A stretch of DNA of 64,000 nt, taken from positions 5,436-69,435 of the forward strand of contig URUK01000012.1 in NCBI GenBank assembly GCA_900551055.1. Direction: 5' to 3'. A model generated the notes under the pieces. That model was not told the origin of the DNA. It made no database searches and saw only the letters and a list, made by a program, of their open reading frames with translations. The stretch's first letter is position 1; the number at the start of each line of letters is the position of its first letter. The translations under genes were made by a program, and so were the position numbers. This document shows positions 8,017 to 16,704 of this stretch, piece by piece. This stretch comes from an uncultured Prevotella sp. (GTDB lineage Bacteria > Bacteroidota > Bacteroidia > Bacteroidales > Bacteroidaceae).

Positions 8017-10941
8017 ATGACAGGCAACATGACAGACAATATAGGCAACAACATTCAAAGCACACAAACTGAAGAAGAGACAGAAATCGGAGCTGCCGAT
8101 AAAATAAAAGTGTGGGGCGCGAGGGTACACAACCTGAAAAACATCGACGTTGAAATACCACGCGGTAGCCTCACCGTAGTAACCGGGCTTAGCGGTTCGG
8201 GAAAGTCCTCGTTGGCTTTTGACACAATCTACGCCGAAGGGCAGCGCCGCTACATCGAAACGTTTTCTGCATATGCGAGGAATTTTCTTGGCGGTATGGA
8301 GCGTCCGGACGTGGACAAGATAACAGGACTTAGCCCCGTTATCAGCATAGAGCAGAAAACAACAAACAAGAACCCTCGCTCTACCGTTGGCACAACTACT
8401 GAAATATATTATTACCTGCGCCTGCTCTACGCACGTGCCGGCATAGCTTACAGCTACGCAACGGGCGAGGAAATGGTGAAGTACACGGAGGAGGACGTGC
8501 TCCGCATGATACACGAGCGGTACAGCGGACAGCCCATATTGATATTAGCCCCGTTAGTGCGTAACCGCAAGGGACACTACCGCGAACTGTTTGAGAGCAT
8601 GCGTCGCAAGGGCTACCTGTACATAAGGGTTGACGGCGATGTGAAGGAAATAACGCGTGGCATGAAGACTGACCGCTATAAGAACCACAACATAGAAGTG
8701 GTTGTTGACAAGTTGCGCGTGCAGGACAAGGACGACGAACGCCTGAAACGCAGCGTGGCTGAAGCCATGAGGCAAGGCGACGGCCTGCTTATGATAATGG
8801 AAAAAGACTCGGGCGAGGCCAAGTATTACAGCAAGCGTCTGATGTGTCCCACAACGGGAATATCTTACGGAGATCCCGCCCCCAACAAGTTCTCGTTCAA
8901 TTCACCCGAAGGAGCTTGTCCAAGGTGCAAGGGATTAGGCTACGTCAACCAGATAGATCTTGACAAGGTAATGCCTGACACGTCGCTCTCTATCCGCAAA
9001 GGTGCCATAATGCCACTGGGCAAATACAAAAACCAGATGATATTCTGGCAGATAGAGGCTATCCTTGAAAAGTATGGCTGCACACTCGATACGCCTGCAA
9101 ACGAAATTCCAGAAGAGGCCATGAACGAGATACTTTACGGCTCGATGGATAATGTCCGCATCCGTAAAGAGTTGGTACATACGTCGAGTGACTATTTCGT
9201 TGAGTTCGACGGCATAGTGAAATACCTGCAAAACGTTATAGAGAACGACGACAGTTCAAGCGGTCAGAAATGGGCAGACCAGTTCCAAAGCGTATGCCGT
9301 TGTCCGGAATGTAACGGCCAACGGCTTAATAGGGAATCGCTTTCCTATCGCATTTGGGACAAGAACATATCCGAAGTTGCTGAAATGGATATAGCCGAGC
9401 TGAAGTCGTGGCTGGCTGAGGCGCAGACGCACTTGAATGACAGGCAACGCCGGATTGCCGGCGAAATAATAAAGGAAATCGTTACGCGCATCGACTTCAT
9501 GCTGGAAGTAGGTCTTGACTATCTCTCCCTCAACCGGCAGTCTGCTACATTGTCGGGCGGAGAAAGCCAGCGCATACGTCTCGCCACGCAGATAGGTTCG
9601 CAGTTGGTCAACGTGCTGTATATCCTCGACGAGCCGAGCATCGGGTTGCACCAGCGCGACAACGACCGGCTAATCAAGTCGCTGAAAGAACTTCGCGACA
9701 TAGGCAACACTGTAATTGTTGTTGAGCACGACAAAGACATGATGCTCAACGCCGACTATATCGTTGACATAGGTCCAAAGGCAGGGCGCAAGGGTGGGGA
9801 AGTAGTGTTCCAGGGAACGCCGCAGGAAATGCTTAATACACACACCTTGACAGCGCAATATCTCAACGGCGAAATGAAAATAGAAGTGCCTGAAGAACGG
9901 CGCAAGGGCAACGGTCACAGCATAATACTGCACGGAGCATCGGGCAACAACCTGAAACACATCGACGTGGAATTCCCTCTTGGCAAGTTGATTGTCGTTA
10001 CAGGAGTAAGCGGTTCGGGTAAGTCTACATTGATAAACGAGACCCTCCAACCCATATTGAGCAAGCATTTCTACCGTTCTTTGAAAGAGCCCATGCCATA
10101 CGACTCGATTGAAGGCCTGGAGTATATAGACAAGGTTGTCAATGTAGACCAAAGTCCGCTCGGGCGCACGCCGCGTTCAAATCCTGCAACTTACACGGGA
10201 GTTTTCAGTGACATACGCTCGCTGTTCGTCAATCTGCCCGAAGCTAAAATCCGCGGTTACAAGCCGGGGCGTTTCTCTTTCAATGTGAAAGGCGGCCGGT
10301 GCGAGACGTGCGGAGGCAACGGATACAAGACGATAGAGATGCGTTTCTTGCCTGACATCATGGTGCCGTGCGAAGAATGTCACGGCAAACGCTACAACCG
10401 TGAAACATTGGAAGTGCGCTACAAGGGCAAAAGCATTGCCGATGTGCTTGACATGACTATAAATCAGGCTGTAGAGTTCTTTGAAAACGTGCCTGACATA
10501 CTTCGCAAGATAAAGACGATACAGGATGTCGGACTTGGCTATATCAAGCTCGGCCAACCGTCAACAACCCTTAGCGGCGGCGAAAGTCAGCGTGTGAAGC
10601 TGGCTACGGAGTTAAGCAAACGTGACACGGGAAAGACTTTATACATCCTTGATGAGCCTACCACGGGACTGCATTTTGAAGACATACGCATCCTTATGAA
10701 TGTGTTGCAGAAACTCGTAAACCGTGGCAACACCGTAATAATAATAGAACATAATCTAGATGTGATAAAACTTGCCGACCATATAATCGACATGGGGCCT
10801 GAAGGTGGACGCGGCGGCGGACTTGTTTTGTCTACAGGAACGCCTGAAGAGGTTGCAATGAGCGGCAAAGGTTTTACCCCGATATTCCTAAAGAAAGAAT
10901 TGGAAGCCTCCAAGGCTTTGCCGAAATCGATTGCAGGATAA
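8017..10941 (+). CDS. uvrA: Excinuclease ABC subunit A
   Basis: The damage-recognition ATPase of nucleotide excision repair, 974 residues from the ATG at 8017 (a second ATG at 8029 is also possible). It has two ABC modules: Walker A GLSGSGKSSLAFDT and GVSGSGKSTLINE, and two signatures LSGGESQR. Zinc-binding pairs are seen as CPRCKGLGY and CPECNGQRL in the first half and CETCGGNGYK...CEECHGKRYN in the second. The frame stays open back to 7795, but that part overlaps the preceding gene and has no UvrA similarity. The roughly 30-residue Thr/Gln/Glu-rich N-terminal extension before DKIKVWGARVHNL is variable in the phylum. Confidence 0.97.
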   Translation: MTGNMTDNIGNNIQSTQTEEETEIGAADKIKVWGARVHNLKNIDVEIPRGSLTVVTGLSGSGKSSLAFDTIYAEGQRRYIETFSAYARNFLGGMERPDVDKITGLSPVISIEQKTTNKNPRSTVGTTTEIYYYLRLLYARAGIAYSYATGEEMVKYTEEDVLRMIHERYSGQPILILAPLVRNRKGHYRELFESMRRKGYLYIRVDGDVKEITRGMKTDRYKNHNIEVVVDKLRVQDKDDERLKRSVAEAMRQGDGLLMIMEKDSGEAKYYSKRLMCPTTGISYGDPAPNKFSFNSPEGACPRCKGLGYVNQIDLDKVMPDTSLSIRKGAIMPLGKYKNQMIFWQIEAILEKYGCTLDTPANEIPEEAMNEILYGSMDNVRIRKELVHTSSDYFVEFDGIVKYLQNVIENDDSSSGQKWADQFQSVCRCPECNGQRLNRESLSYRIWDKNISEVAEMDIAELKSWLAEAQTHLNDRQRRIAGEIIKEIVTRIDFMLEVGLDYLSLNRQSATLSGGESQRIRLATQIGSQLVNVLYILDEPSIGLHQRDNDRLIKSLKELRDIGNTVIVVEHDKDMMLNADYIVDIGPKAGRKGGEVVFQGTPQEMLNTHTLTAQYLNGEMKIEVPEERRKGNGHSIILHGASGNNLKHIDVEFPLGKLIVVTGVSGSGKSTLINETLQPILSKHFYRSLKEPMPYDSIEGLEYIDKVVNVDQSPLGRTPRSNPATYTGVFSDIRSLFVNLPEAKIRGYKPGRFSFNVKGGRCETCGGNGYKTIEMRFLPDIMVPCEECHGKRYNRETLEVRYKGKSIADVLDMTINQAVEFFENVPDILRKIKTIQDVGLGYIKLGQPSTTLSGGESQRVKLATELSKRDTGKTLYILDEPTTGLHFEDIRILMNVLQKLVNRGNTVIIIEHNLDVIKLADHIIDMGPEGGRGGGLVLSTGTPEEVAMSGKGFTPIFLKKELEASKALPKSIAG

Positions 10942-10954
10942 GGCTTTTCAGTAT

Positions 10955-11021
10955 TCATCCGTCACGTCCTAATTCGGTGTAAGCCAATGTCTTACACTGT
11001 GATGTGACAGGTGACGGATGA
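10955..11021 (+). terminator. Branched hairpin downstream of uvrA
   Basis: Outer arms TCATCCGTCAC and GTGACGGATGA are perfect 11-bp complements. An inner stem GTGTAAG/CTTACAC lies between them, so a branched structure is possible. A T-rich stretch (ATTTTATGCTTTTC and on) follows on the plus strand, consistent with termination of uvrA. Confidence 0.6.
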
Positions 11022-11086
11022 TTTTATGCTTTTCTTTTCTCTTTTTTTACATTACGTTTACATCGCTTGTGCATCTTCCTGTCATC

Positions 11087-11152
11087 TAAAAGACGGCCTT
11101 TCGCATTATAAAACATGACATTTCGGAAGGTAAAAGGTCACATGTTGAAGTC
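11087..11152. repeat. 22-bp repeat array A (three units)
   Basis: Three consecutive 22-bp units start at 11087, 11109 and 11131, with cores AAAAGACGGCCTTTCGCA, AAAACATGACATTTCGGA and AAAAGGTCACATGTTGAA. It belongs to the same family as arrays B-G but is the most diverged. Confidence 0.75.
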
Positions 11153-11257
11153 CAATCCATAACTAATTACTGACGTTCATCAGCTCTTGGAAATATAGGG
11201 GCTTGATTGTCTTTTCTCATTTGGCAGAAAATGAGGCATTCGGTAATTTTTTATCGA

Positions 11258-11378
11258 TTCGTTTATGAGAACATAAAAAGTTTTTCGTTTAAAGCGCACT
11301 CGTCAAACGCCTAACCCAAACAAATAATTTGAATGGCAAATGCGGAAATGTCACAATTGGCATTTCCGCATTTTTCTA
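11258..11378 (+). ncRNA. Candidate small RNA with own promoter and terminator
   Basis: A TTTG at 11220-11223, a 20-base spacer and TAATTTTT at 11244-11251 resemble a promoter (last -7 base mismatched). About 80 bases downstream a perfect 13-bp hairpin (AAATGCGGAAATG, 11338-11373) ends in a T-run on the plus strand. No plausible ORF lies between. uvrA already has a hairpin 240 bases upstream, so this terminator needs another transcript. No known RNA family is recognised. Confidence 0.35.
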
Positions 11379-11540
11379 CATATACAACCAGAGCCTTTCC
11401 GTAGATTTATTGTTTATTGTGTTTGAATGCAAATGTGTTGGCCGCCGTACAATCAATTGTTTCATAACGATTTAATTATACTCGCTTCCATGGGAAAAGT
11501 TGCATCTCAAATGTTAAAAATGCGTGTGCAAGGTCAAAAT

Positions 11541-12383
11541 CTACAGAGACTCTGTTTCAAACCTTTTGTCAAAATAGCATAGAGCTGCACCTATGGCTGT
11601 ACAAAATTCAGAATATTCAGGTATGATTAGCTTGACGCCGTACAGCTTTTCTATCGGCGGAAATACCATACGGCACTGGGGGAGTAGCGTAAGGTTGCCT
11701 ATCATGACGTATTCACGTATGCTGCTTCCTATTGATGCCAGTACTGCCGACTGGCCCACTGACTGCAATACAGTCCATATAAGCCCAATCGCAATGTCCT
11801 CACGTGAGGCGTCACTCTTGGCGTTTCCGAATAATGACGCTACCGCAGTCATTGGCAGACCGGGCAAAGGACGTGCGCTGATGTCGCCTATACGAAGGTT
11901 GATTTTCGAGATGTTGCCTTGTATCGCCATTTCCGATACGGTACGTATGTCGTCCGTCTTAAGCAGCAAACGTGACAAGCCCTGGAGAGTACCGCCTCCT
12001 ATGCCTATGCCTCCGATGTGCTCAATCCTGTCGCCTTCACATTTGATAAGCGATGTTCCCGTACCCATGCTGACAACAATGATGTGATCTTTGCCTGAAA
12101 CATGACACGCTCCAAGGCCGTCGGCGATGAATTCTCCGGCCTTGTCTGTAGGCAAGCCGTAAACAGGCTTGTTGATATAAGCCGAGCCGACCCCTGTCAA
12201 CATTACGTGTTCCACGTCAGACAACAGAATCTTGTTGTCGTACAGATATTTTCCGAAAGCCCCGTAAAGGGACGTAATCGGGTCGGTTGCCTTTATGCGC
12301 ATCGGCGAGACAACCTTTCCGTCTGATATTCCGACTATCTTTGTCGTGCTTATGCCGACATCAATGCCTATGACAATTCCCAT
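11541..12383 (-). CDS. Type II pantothenate kinase
   Basis: The 280-residue protein phosphorylates pantothenate, the first step of coenzyme A synthesis. It shows the ASKHA ATPase fold: phosphate-1 loop GIVIGIDVGISTTKIVG at the N-terminus, MGTGTSLIK (phosphate-2), and GIGIGGGTLQGL, which is typical of eukaryotic-type PanK (type II). The C-terminal GAALCYF motif closes the fold. The open frame extends 42 codons upstream to 12509, but the ATG at 12383 is right because the glycine-rich loop starts there and a promoter sits at 12416-12446, within the extension. Confidence 0.88.
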   Translation of the reverse strand: MGIVIGIDVGISTTKIVGISDGKVVSPMRIKATDPITSLYGAFGKYLYDNKILLSDVEHVMLTGVGSAYINKPVYGLPTDKAGEFIADGLGACHVSGKDHIIVVSMGTGTSLIKCEGDRIEHIGGIGIGGGTLQGLSRLLLKTDDIRTVSEMAIQGNISKINLRIGDISARPLPGLPMTAVASLFGNAKSDASREDIAIGLIWTVLQSVGQSAVLASIGSSIREYVMIGNLTLLPQCRMVFPPIEKLYGVKLIIPEYSEFCTAIGAALCYFDKRFETESL

Positions 12384-12415
12384 ACAAAATATTCTTCTTT
12401 GGTTTTGAACGTGTG

Positions 12416-12446
12416 CAAAGGTAGGCATTATTATCGACAAACACAA
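12416..12446 (-). promoter_or_regulatory. Promoter of pantothenate kinase gene
   Basis: On the minus strand, -7 TACCTTTG (12416-12423) lies 33 bases before the ATG, and a TTG (12444-12446) lies 20 bases further upstream. Confidence 0.65.
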
Positions 12447-12476
12447 GCGCACAGCTGACTTTCCGCTGTATGTACG

Positions 12477-12518
12477 GAAAAAGCCGCAAGTTCCAGATAA
12501 GCTGGACATGCGGCTTTA
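12477..12518 (-). terminator. Terminator of infC-rpmI-rplT operon
   Basis: On the minus strand a stem AAAGCCGCA/TGCGGCTTT with an inner TCCAG/CTGGA pair is followed by TTTTTCC, just after the rplT stop. Confidence 0.8.
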
Positions 12519-12541
12519 TAAGCTGTAAGACTTGTTGTAAT

Positions 12542-12889
12542 TTAGTTTTTCACCTTCTCTACAATTGCCTTGAATGCTTCGGGATTGTTAACTGCGAGGT
12601 CGGCAAGAACCTTGCGGTTAATCTCGATGCCTGCCTTGTGAAGTGCGCCCATCAACGTAGAGTATGTCATGTTCTCAAGGCGTGCGGCAGCGTTGATACG
12701 CTGTATCCACAATGCACGGAAAGTGCGTTTCTTGTTACGACGGTCACGGTATGCATACGTCAAACCCTTCTCCCAAGTGTTCTTCGCTACCGTCCAGACA
12801 TTCTTTCTTGCTCCGAAATATCCACGGGTAAGTTTAAGAATTCTCTTCCTCCTTGCTCTTGAAGCAACGTGATTTACTGATCTTGGCAT
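12542..12889 (-). CDS. rplT: 50S ribosomal protein L20
   Basis: The 115-residue L20 binds 23S rRNA early in large-subunit assembly. The N-terminal basic tail MPRSVNHVASRARRKRIL and the family signature KGLTYAYRDRRNKKRTFR followed by RALWIQRINAAAR are exact family features. In many bacteria L20 also represses its own operon by binding the leader; no such pseudoknot was identified here. It is the last gene of infC-rpmI-rplT, followed by a strong terminator. Confidence 0.98.
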   Translation of the reverse strand: MPRSVNHVASRARRKRILKLTRGYFGARKNVWTVAKNTWEKGLTYAYRDRRNKKRTFRALWIQRINAAARLENMTYSTLMGALHKAGIEINRKVLADLAVNNPEAFKAIVEKVKN

Positions 12890-12921
12890 AATTTTTTCCC
12901 TTTAGTTTTGTTAGACATAGA

Positions 12922-13119
12922 TTAACGGAGACGGAGCAAGTCTCTCACCTGCTTCAGGTTGTCATGGTCTACCAGTGTAGAACCAAGCAAGTTACGCTTC
13001 TGTTTCTTTGTTTTTTTAGTCAGGATGTGACTGTGGTAAGCGTGATGTCTCTTAATCTTACCTGTGCCGGTGAAGCTAAATCTCTTCTTCGCACCGGAAT
13101 TTGTCTTTTGCTTTGGCAT
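12922..13119 (-). CDS. rpmI: 50S ribosomal protein L35
   Basis: This 65-residue basic protein of the large subunit begins MPKQKTNSGAKKRFSFTGTG and continues KIKRHHAYHSHILTKKTKKQKRNL, the L35 pattern. It sits 32 bases before rplT and 81 bases after infC on the same strand, the standard order. Confidence 0.97.
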   Translation of the reverse strand: MPKQKTNSGAKKRFSFTGTGKIKRHHAYHSHILTKKTKKQKRNLLGSTLVDHDNLKQVRDLLRLR

Positions 13120-13200
13120 TTTTTTAATTTTTAATTATTGTTATTTACAGCTGTGGCAACGTATATACCAGGACGTTACGCACATTTATATTCTTGTTTC

Positions 13201-13902
13201 TTATTCGGTTTCATTGCCCTCATTGAGCTTTTTCAAAGCGTCAGCTCCGTTCTTTGCGTTGGCGAACAGACCTCCGCTTGCAGGGATGTCGTCGTCTGCC
13301 TTTACATCCGTCTGTGCGGATTGAGCCTTGGCTTCAGCCTCACGGCGCTCCCTGTCCATCTTCTGCTGGCTCTTCTTTGCCACACCGGCCTTCTTCGGAC
13401 TAAGGTACAGAAACATCTTCTTGCCTTCAAGAGCCGGCATCTGTTCCACCTTTCCATATTCTTCAAGGTCGTTGGCGAAGCGCAGCAAAAGCACTTCTCC
13501 CTGTTCCTTGAACAGGATTGAACGGCCGCGGAAAAACACGAATGCACGTACTTTGTTGCCTTCCTCAAGGAATTCCTTGGCGTGCTTCAACTTGAAGTTG
13601 TAGTCGTGGTCGTCTGTCTGGGGCCCGAACCTGATTTCCTTCACCTCCTGCTTCACCTGTTTCGCCTTAAGCTCCTTTGCGCGTTTTTTCTGCTGGTACA
13701 GGAATTTGCTGTAGTCGATGAGGCGGCAAACCGGCGGTTGCGCGTTCGGCGAAATCTCAACGAGGTCTACGCCTTGGCTGCGTGCCATATCCAATGCCTG
13801 GCGTGTCGGTACTACTGTAGAACCGTTGTCGCTTACGATGCGGACTTCTTTTACGCGAATCTGCTCATTCACGCGGTAAAAATTCTTTTTGTCGTTCTTC
13901 AT
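13201..13902 (-). CDS. infC: Translation initiation factor IF-3 with C-terminal extension
   Basis: IF-3 keeps ribosomal subunits apart and checks the start codon. N-domain: VNEQIRVKEVRIV...DLVEISPNAQPPVCRLIDYSKF. The linker is Lys-rich, and the C-domain contains KEIRFGPQTDDHDYNFKLKHAKEFLEEG. After the usual end near residue 180, about 50 extra residues, Ala/Lys-rich and probably disordered, are present; such tails are usual in the phylum. The ATG at 13902 is preferred over an adjacent TTG. E. coli uses a rare AUU start here and this organism does not. thrS, the usual upstream neighbour, is 36 kb away. Confidence 0.96.
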   Translation of the reverse strand: MKNDKKNFYRVNEQIRVKEVRIVSDNGSTVVPTRQALDMARSQGVDLVEISPNAQPPVCRLIDYSKFLYQQKKRAKELKAKQVKQEVKEIRFGPQTDDHDYNFKLKHAKEFLEEGNKVRAFVFFRGRSILFKEQGEVLLLRFANDLEEYGKVEQMPALEGKKMFLYLSPKKAGVAKKSQQKMDRERREAEAKAQSAQTDVKADDDIPASGGLFANAKNGADALKKLNEGNETE

Positions 13903-13938
13903 CAACTGTTTTTACGGATGTTTTATGAAAATCGGTTG

Positions 13939-13969
13939 CAAAGTTACGACAAATCAGCCAATTAACAAA
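13939..13969 (-). promoter_or_regulatory. infC promoter
   Basis: On the minus strand, TTTG (13966-13969), a 19-base spacer and TAACTTTG (13939-13946) fit the Bacteroidota consensus. The leader is about 30 bases. Confidence 0.8.
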
Positions 13970-14166
13970 GTTTTTCCTACTTTTTTTTATTCTTAGCCAA
14001 TTTAAGTCTCTTGTATTGAGTTGCCAGCCATTCAACCTATGTGGAAATGGGCACGGACGGCGGACAATGGAATATCGTTTTACGTAAATTCGTGACAAAA
14101 TCATACATTTTAGTCCGGTTTTCTCAATTTAATGAACAAAAATGCCGTAATAAAAATAAATATTGC

Positions 14167-14174
14167 TACTTTTG
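14167..14174 (+). promoter_or_regulatory. -7 box of thrA promoter
   Basis: TACTTTTG lies 64 bases before the thrA ATG. No clear -33 TTTG is found at the right distance. Confidence 0.55.
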
Positions 14175-14187
14175 CATTCAATTAACA

Positions 14188-14219
14188 GAGAGCATCCCCT
14201 GTTTGTTCCAGGGTTCTCG
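14188..14219 (+). promoter_or_regulatory. Leader hairpin upstream of thrA
   Basis: GAGA...CCCCTG and CCAGGG...CTC can pair around TTTGTT in the short thrA leader. It could modulate expression, but no leader peptide rich in Thr/Ile is present, so classical attenuation is unlikely. Confidence 0.35.
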
Positions 14220-14238
14220 AAACAAAAATTCACCAAAA

Positions 14239-16674
14239 ATGAAAGTATTGAAGTTTGGAGGAACATCCGTAGGTTCCGTTAAAAGCATCCTTTGCTTGAA
14301 AAGAATTGTAGAGAAAGAGGCCAAGCGTCAGCCTGTAGTAGTGGTGGTAAGCGCCCTTGGCGGCATAACCGACAAGCTGTTGTCAACCGCTCAGCTCGCC
14401 CTTAACGGCGACGACTGTTACAAGGACGAGTTTGACGCCATGGTGTCACGCCATCACCAGATGATTGACACCATCATCACCGAGCCAAAGAAGCGTGAAG
14501 ACTTGTTCAACGCTGTAGACTCGCTTTTCGAACAGTTGAAAAGCATATATTATGGTGTTTACCTTATCCATGATTTAAGCGAAAAGACCCAGAACGCCAT
14601 CGTGAGCTATGGCGAACGCCTAAGCTCGAACATTACAGCCGCCCTGATAAAGAACGCGAAGCTGTATGACGCCATGGACTTCATCAAGACCTGCCACAAG
14701 AACAACAAGAATACGCTTGACAGCGAACTTACCAACAGGCTGGTATGCAGCACCTTCGAGGAGCTGCCCAAGATATCAGTCGTGCCGGGGTTCATCAGCC
14801 GTGACGAGCACACCGGCGAGACAACCAACCTCGGACGGGGCGGAAGCGACTACACGGCGGCCATAATAGCGGCGGCGCTCAACGCCGACGTGCTTGAGAT
14901 ATGGACTGACGTCGACGGCTTCATGACCGCCGACCCGAAAGTGATACGCACCGCATACACCATCAACGAGCTAAGCTACAAGGAGGCGATGGAGCTGTGC
15001 AACTTCGGCGCGAAAGTTATCTATCCCCCTACAATATACCCGGTATGTGTGAAGAACATACCCATCAAGGTGAAAAACACTTTCAATCCCGACAGCCCGG
15101 GCACTATAATAAAGGAGAAGGCCGGCAACGACCGTAAGGCCATAAAGGGCATATCGAGCATCAGCGGTACAACCCTCATAACGGTGACCGGCCTCTCGAT
15201 GGTGGGTGTCATCGGCGTGAACCGCCGCATCTTCACCGCCCTTGCCGTAAACGGCATCTCCGTGTTCCTTGTAAGTCAGGCTTCCTCGGAGAACTCAACG
15301 TCTATTGCCGTAAAGGATTCCGACGCGGCAGAGGCGGTAAAGGTGCTCGACGCGGAGTTCGCCAAGGAGATTGAGACCGGCGCGATGTTCCCGATGCACG
15401 CCGAGAGCGGACTTGCCACAATCGCCATAGTCGGCGAGAACATGAAGCACACCCCGGGCATTGCCGGCAAGCTGTTCGGCACGCTCGGACGCAGCGGCAT
15501 CAGTGTGATAGCTTGTGCCCAGGGAGCGTCGGAGACAAACATATCGTTCGTTGTCAACGGCAAGAGCCTGCGCAAGTCGCTCAACGTGCTGCACGACTCG
15601 TTCTTCCTGTCTGAATACAACGTGCTCAACCTTTTCATCTGCGGTGTAGGCACGGTGGGCAACAAGCTAATCGAGCAAATCAAGCTGCAATATGAGGAGC
15701 TGAAGCAGAACCGCAGGCTGAAGCTCAACGTGGTGGGCATAGCCAGCAGCACGCACGCCATATTCAACCGTGACGGCATCGACCTTGACAACTTCCACGG
15801 ACAGCTGATGGACTCGGCGGAAAGCAACACCGCACGCCTGCGTGACGAAATCATCGGCATGAACATATTTAACAGCGTCTTCGTCGATTGCACGGCAAGC
15901 AAGGACGTGGCCGCGTTGTACCAAGAGTTCCTCGAGCACAACATATCCGTCATTGCGGCCAACAAGATTGCGGCGTCGTCTGACTACGGCAGCTACGTCA
16001 GGCTGAAAAGAACGGCTCTGGCGCGTGGCGTGAAGTTCCGTTTCGAGACCAACGTCGGCGCCGGCCTGCCCATCATCGGAACGATAAACGACCTATGCAA
16101 CTCCGGCGACCGCATACTGAAGATTGAAGCGGTGCTGAGCGGCACGCTCAACTTCATATTCAACGAGATTTCAGCCGACGTGCCATTCTCCGAGACCGTG
16201 AGGCGCGCCAAGGAGCAAGGCTACAGCGAACCCGACCCGCGCATCGACCTGAGCGGCACCGACGTGATACGCAAGCTCGTGATACTGACGCGCGAGGCCG
16301 GGTATAAGGTGGAGATAGGCGACGTGGAAAAACACCTGTTCATCCCCGACGACCTGTTCGGCGGCACGCTGGACGATTTCTGGAACGGGCTGCCGCGGCT
16401 TGACGCCGGATTCGAGCAACGCCGCAAGAGGCTCGAAGCCGAGGGCAAACGCTGGCGGTTCGTGGCTAAGATGGAGATGGGGCACGCCTGCGTCTCCCTG
16501 CAAGAAGTCGGGAAGGGGCATCCCTTCTACAACCTTGAAGGCTCCAACAACATCGTCATGCTGACAACCGAACGCTACAAGGAGTACCCCATGCTCATAC
16601 AAGGCTACGGAGCCGGGGCGAGCGTGACGGCGGCCGGAGTGTTCGCCAACATCATGAGCATCGCCAACATCTGA
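14239..16674 (+). CDS. thrA: Bifunctional aspartokinase I / homoserine dehydrogenase I
   Basis: The 811-residue fusion phosphorylates aspartate and reduces aspartate semialdehyde to homoserine. The aspartokinase domain opens with MKVLKFGGTSVGSVKS and has the site NLGRGGSDYTAA near residue 200. Two ACT regulatory domains follow at about 310-460, including TVTGLSMVGVIGVNRRIF. The dehydrogenase half starts near residue 465 (LFICGVGTVGNKLIEQ, NAD-binding) and contains ANKIA, FETNVGAGLPIIGT and GTLNFIFNE. The frame is open back to 14041, but the family start is the ATG at 14239. It heads the thrA-apgM-thrC operon. GC rises sharply inside the gene. Confidence 0.97.
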   Translation: MKVLKFGGTSVGSVKSILCLKRIVEKEAKRQPVVVVVSALGGITDKLLSTAQLALNGDDCYKDEFDAMVSRHHQMIDTIITEPKKREDLFNAVDSLFEQLKSIYYGVYLIHDLSEKTQNAIVSYGERLSSNITAALIKNAKLYDAMDFIKTCHKNNKNTLDSELTNRLVCSTFEELPKISVVPGFISRDEHTGETTNLGRGGSDYTAAIIAAALNADVLEIWTDVDGFMTADPKVIRTAYTINELSYKEAMELCNFGAKVIYPPTIYPVCVKNIPIKVKNTFNPDSPGTIIKEKAGNDRKAIKGISSISGTTLITVTGLSMVGVIGVNRRIFTALAVNGISVFLVSQASSENSTSIAVKDSDAAEAVKVLDAEFAKEIETGAMFPMHAESGLATIAIVGENMKHTPGIAGKLFGTLGRSGISVIACAQGASETNISFVVNGKSLRKSLNVLHDSFFLSEYNVLNLFICGVGTVGNKLIEQIKLQYEELKQNRRLKLNVVGIASSTHAIFNRDGIDLDNFHGQLMDSAESNTARLRDEIIGMNIFNSVFVDCTASKDVAALYQEFLEHNISVIAANKIAASSDYGSYVRLKRTALARGVKFRFETNVGAGLPIIGTINDLCNSGDRILKIEAVLSGTLNFIFNEISADVPFSETVRRAKEQGYSEPDPRIDLSGTDVIRKLVILTREAGYKVEIGDVEKHLFIPDDLFGGTLDDFWNGLPRLDAGFEQRRKRLEAEGKRWRFVAKMEMGHACVSLQEVGKGHPFYNLEGSNNIVMLTTERYKEYPMLIQGYGAGASVTAAGVFANIMSIANI

Positions 16675-16704
16675 TTTCCGTATGCCAAATATCCAACAAC
16701 GCAA

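Larger units (their letters stand above)
10942..11540. other. 599-base convergent intergenic region
   Basis: Between the ends of uvrA (plus) and the pantothenate kinase gene (minus) lie a cruciform-type hairpin (10955-11021), 22-bp repeat array A (11087-11152) and an apparent promoter-to-terminator unit (11220-11378). No coding region is visible. Confidence 0.6.
13903..14238. other. Divergent infC / thrA intergenic region
   Basis: This 336-base stretch carries the infC promoter (13939-13969, minus), the thrA -7 box (14167-14174, plus) and a leader hairpin (14188-14219). The open frames across it have no family features. Confidence 0.6.

Noticed and set aside
13865..14104. 79-codon frame upstream of infC
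   Set aside because: It spans the infC promoter and has no recognisable feature.
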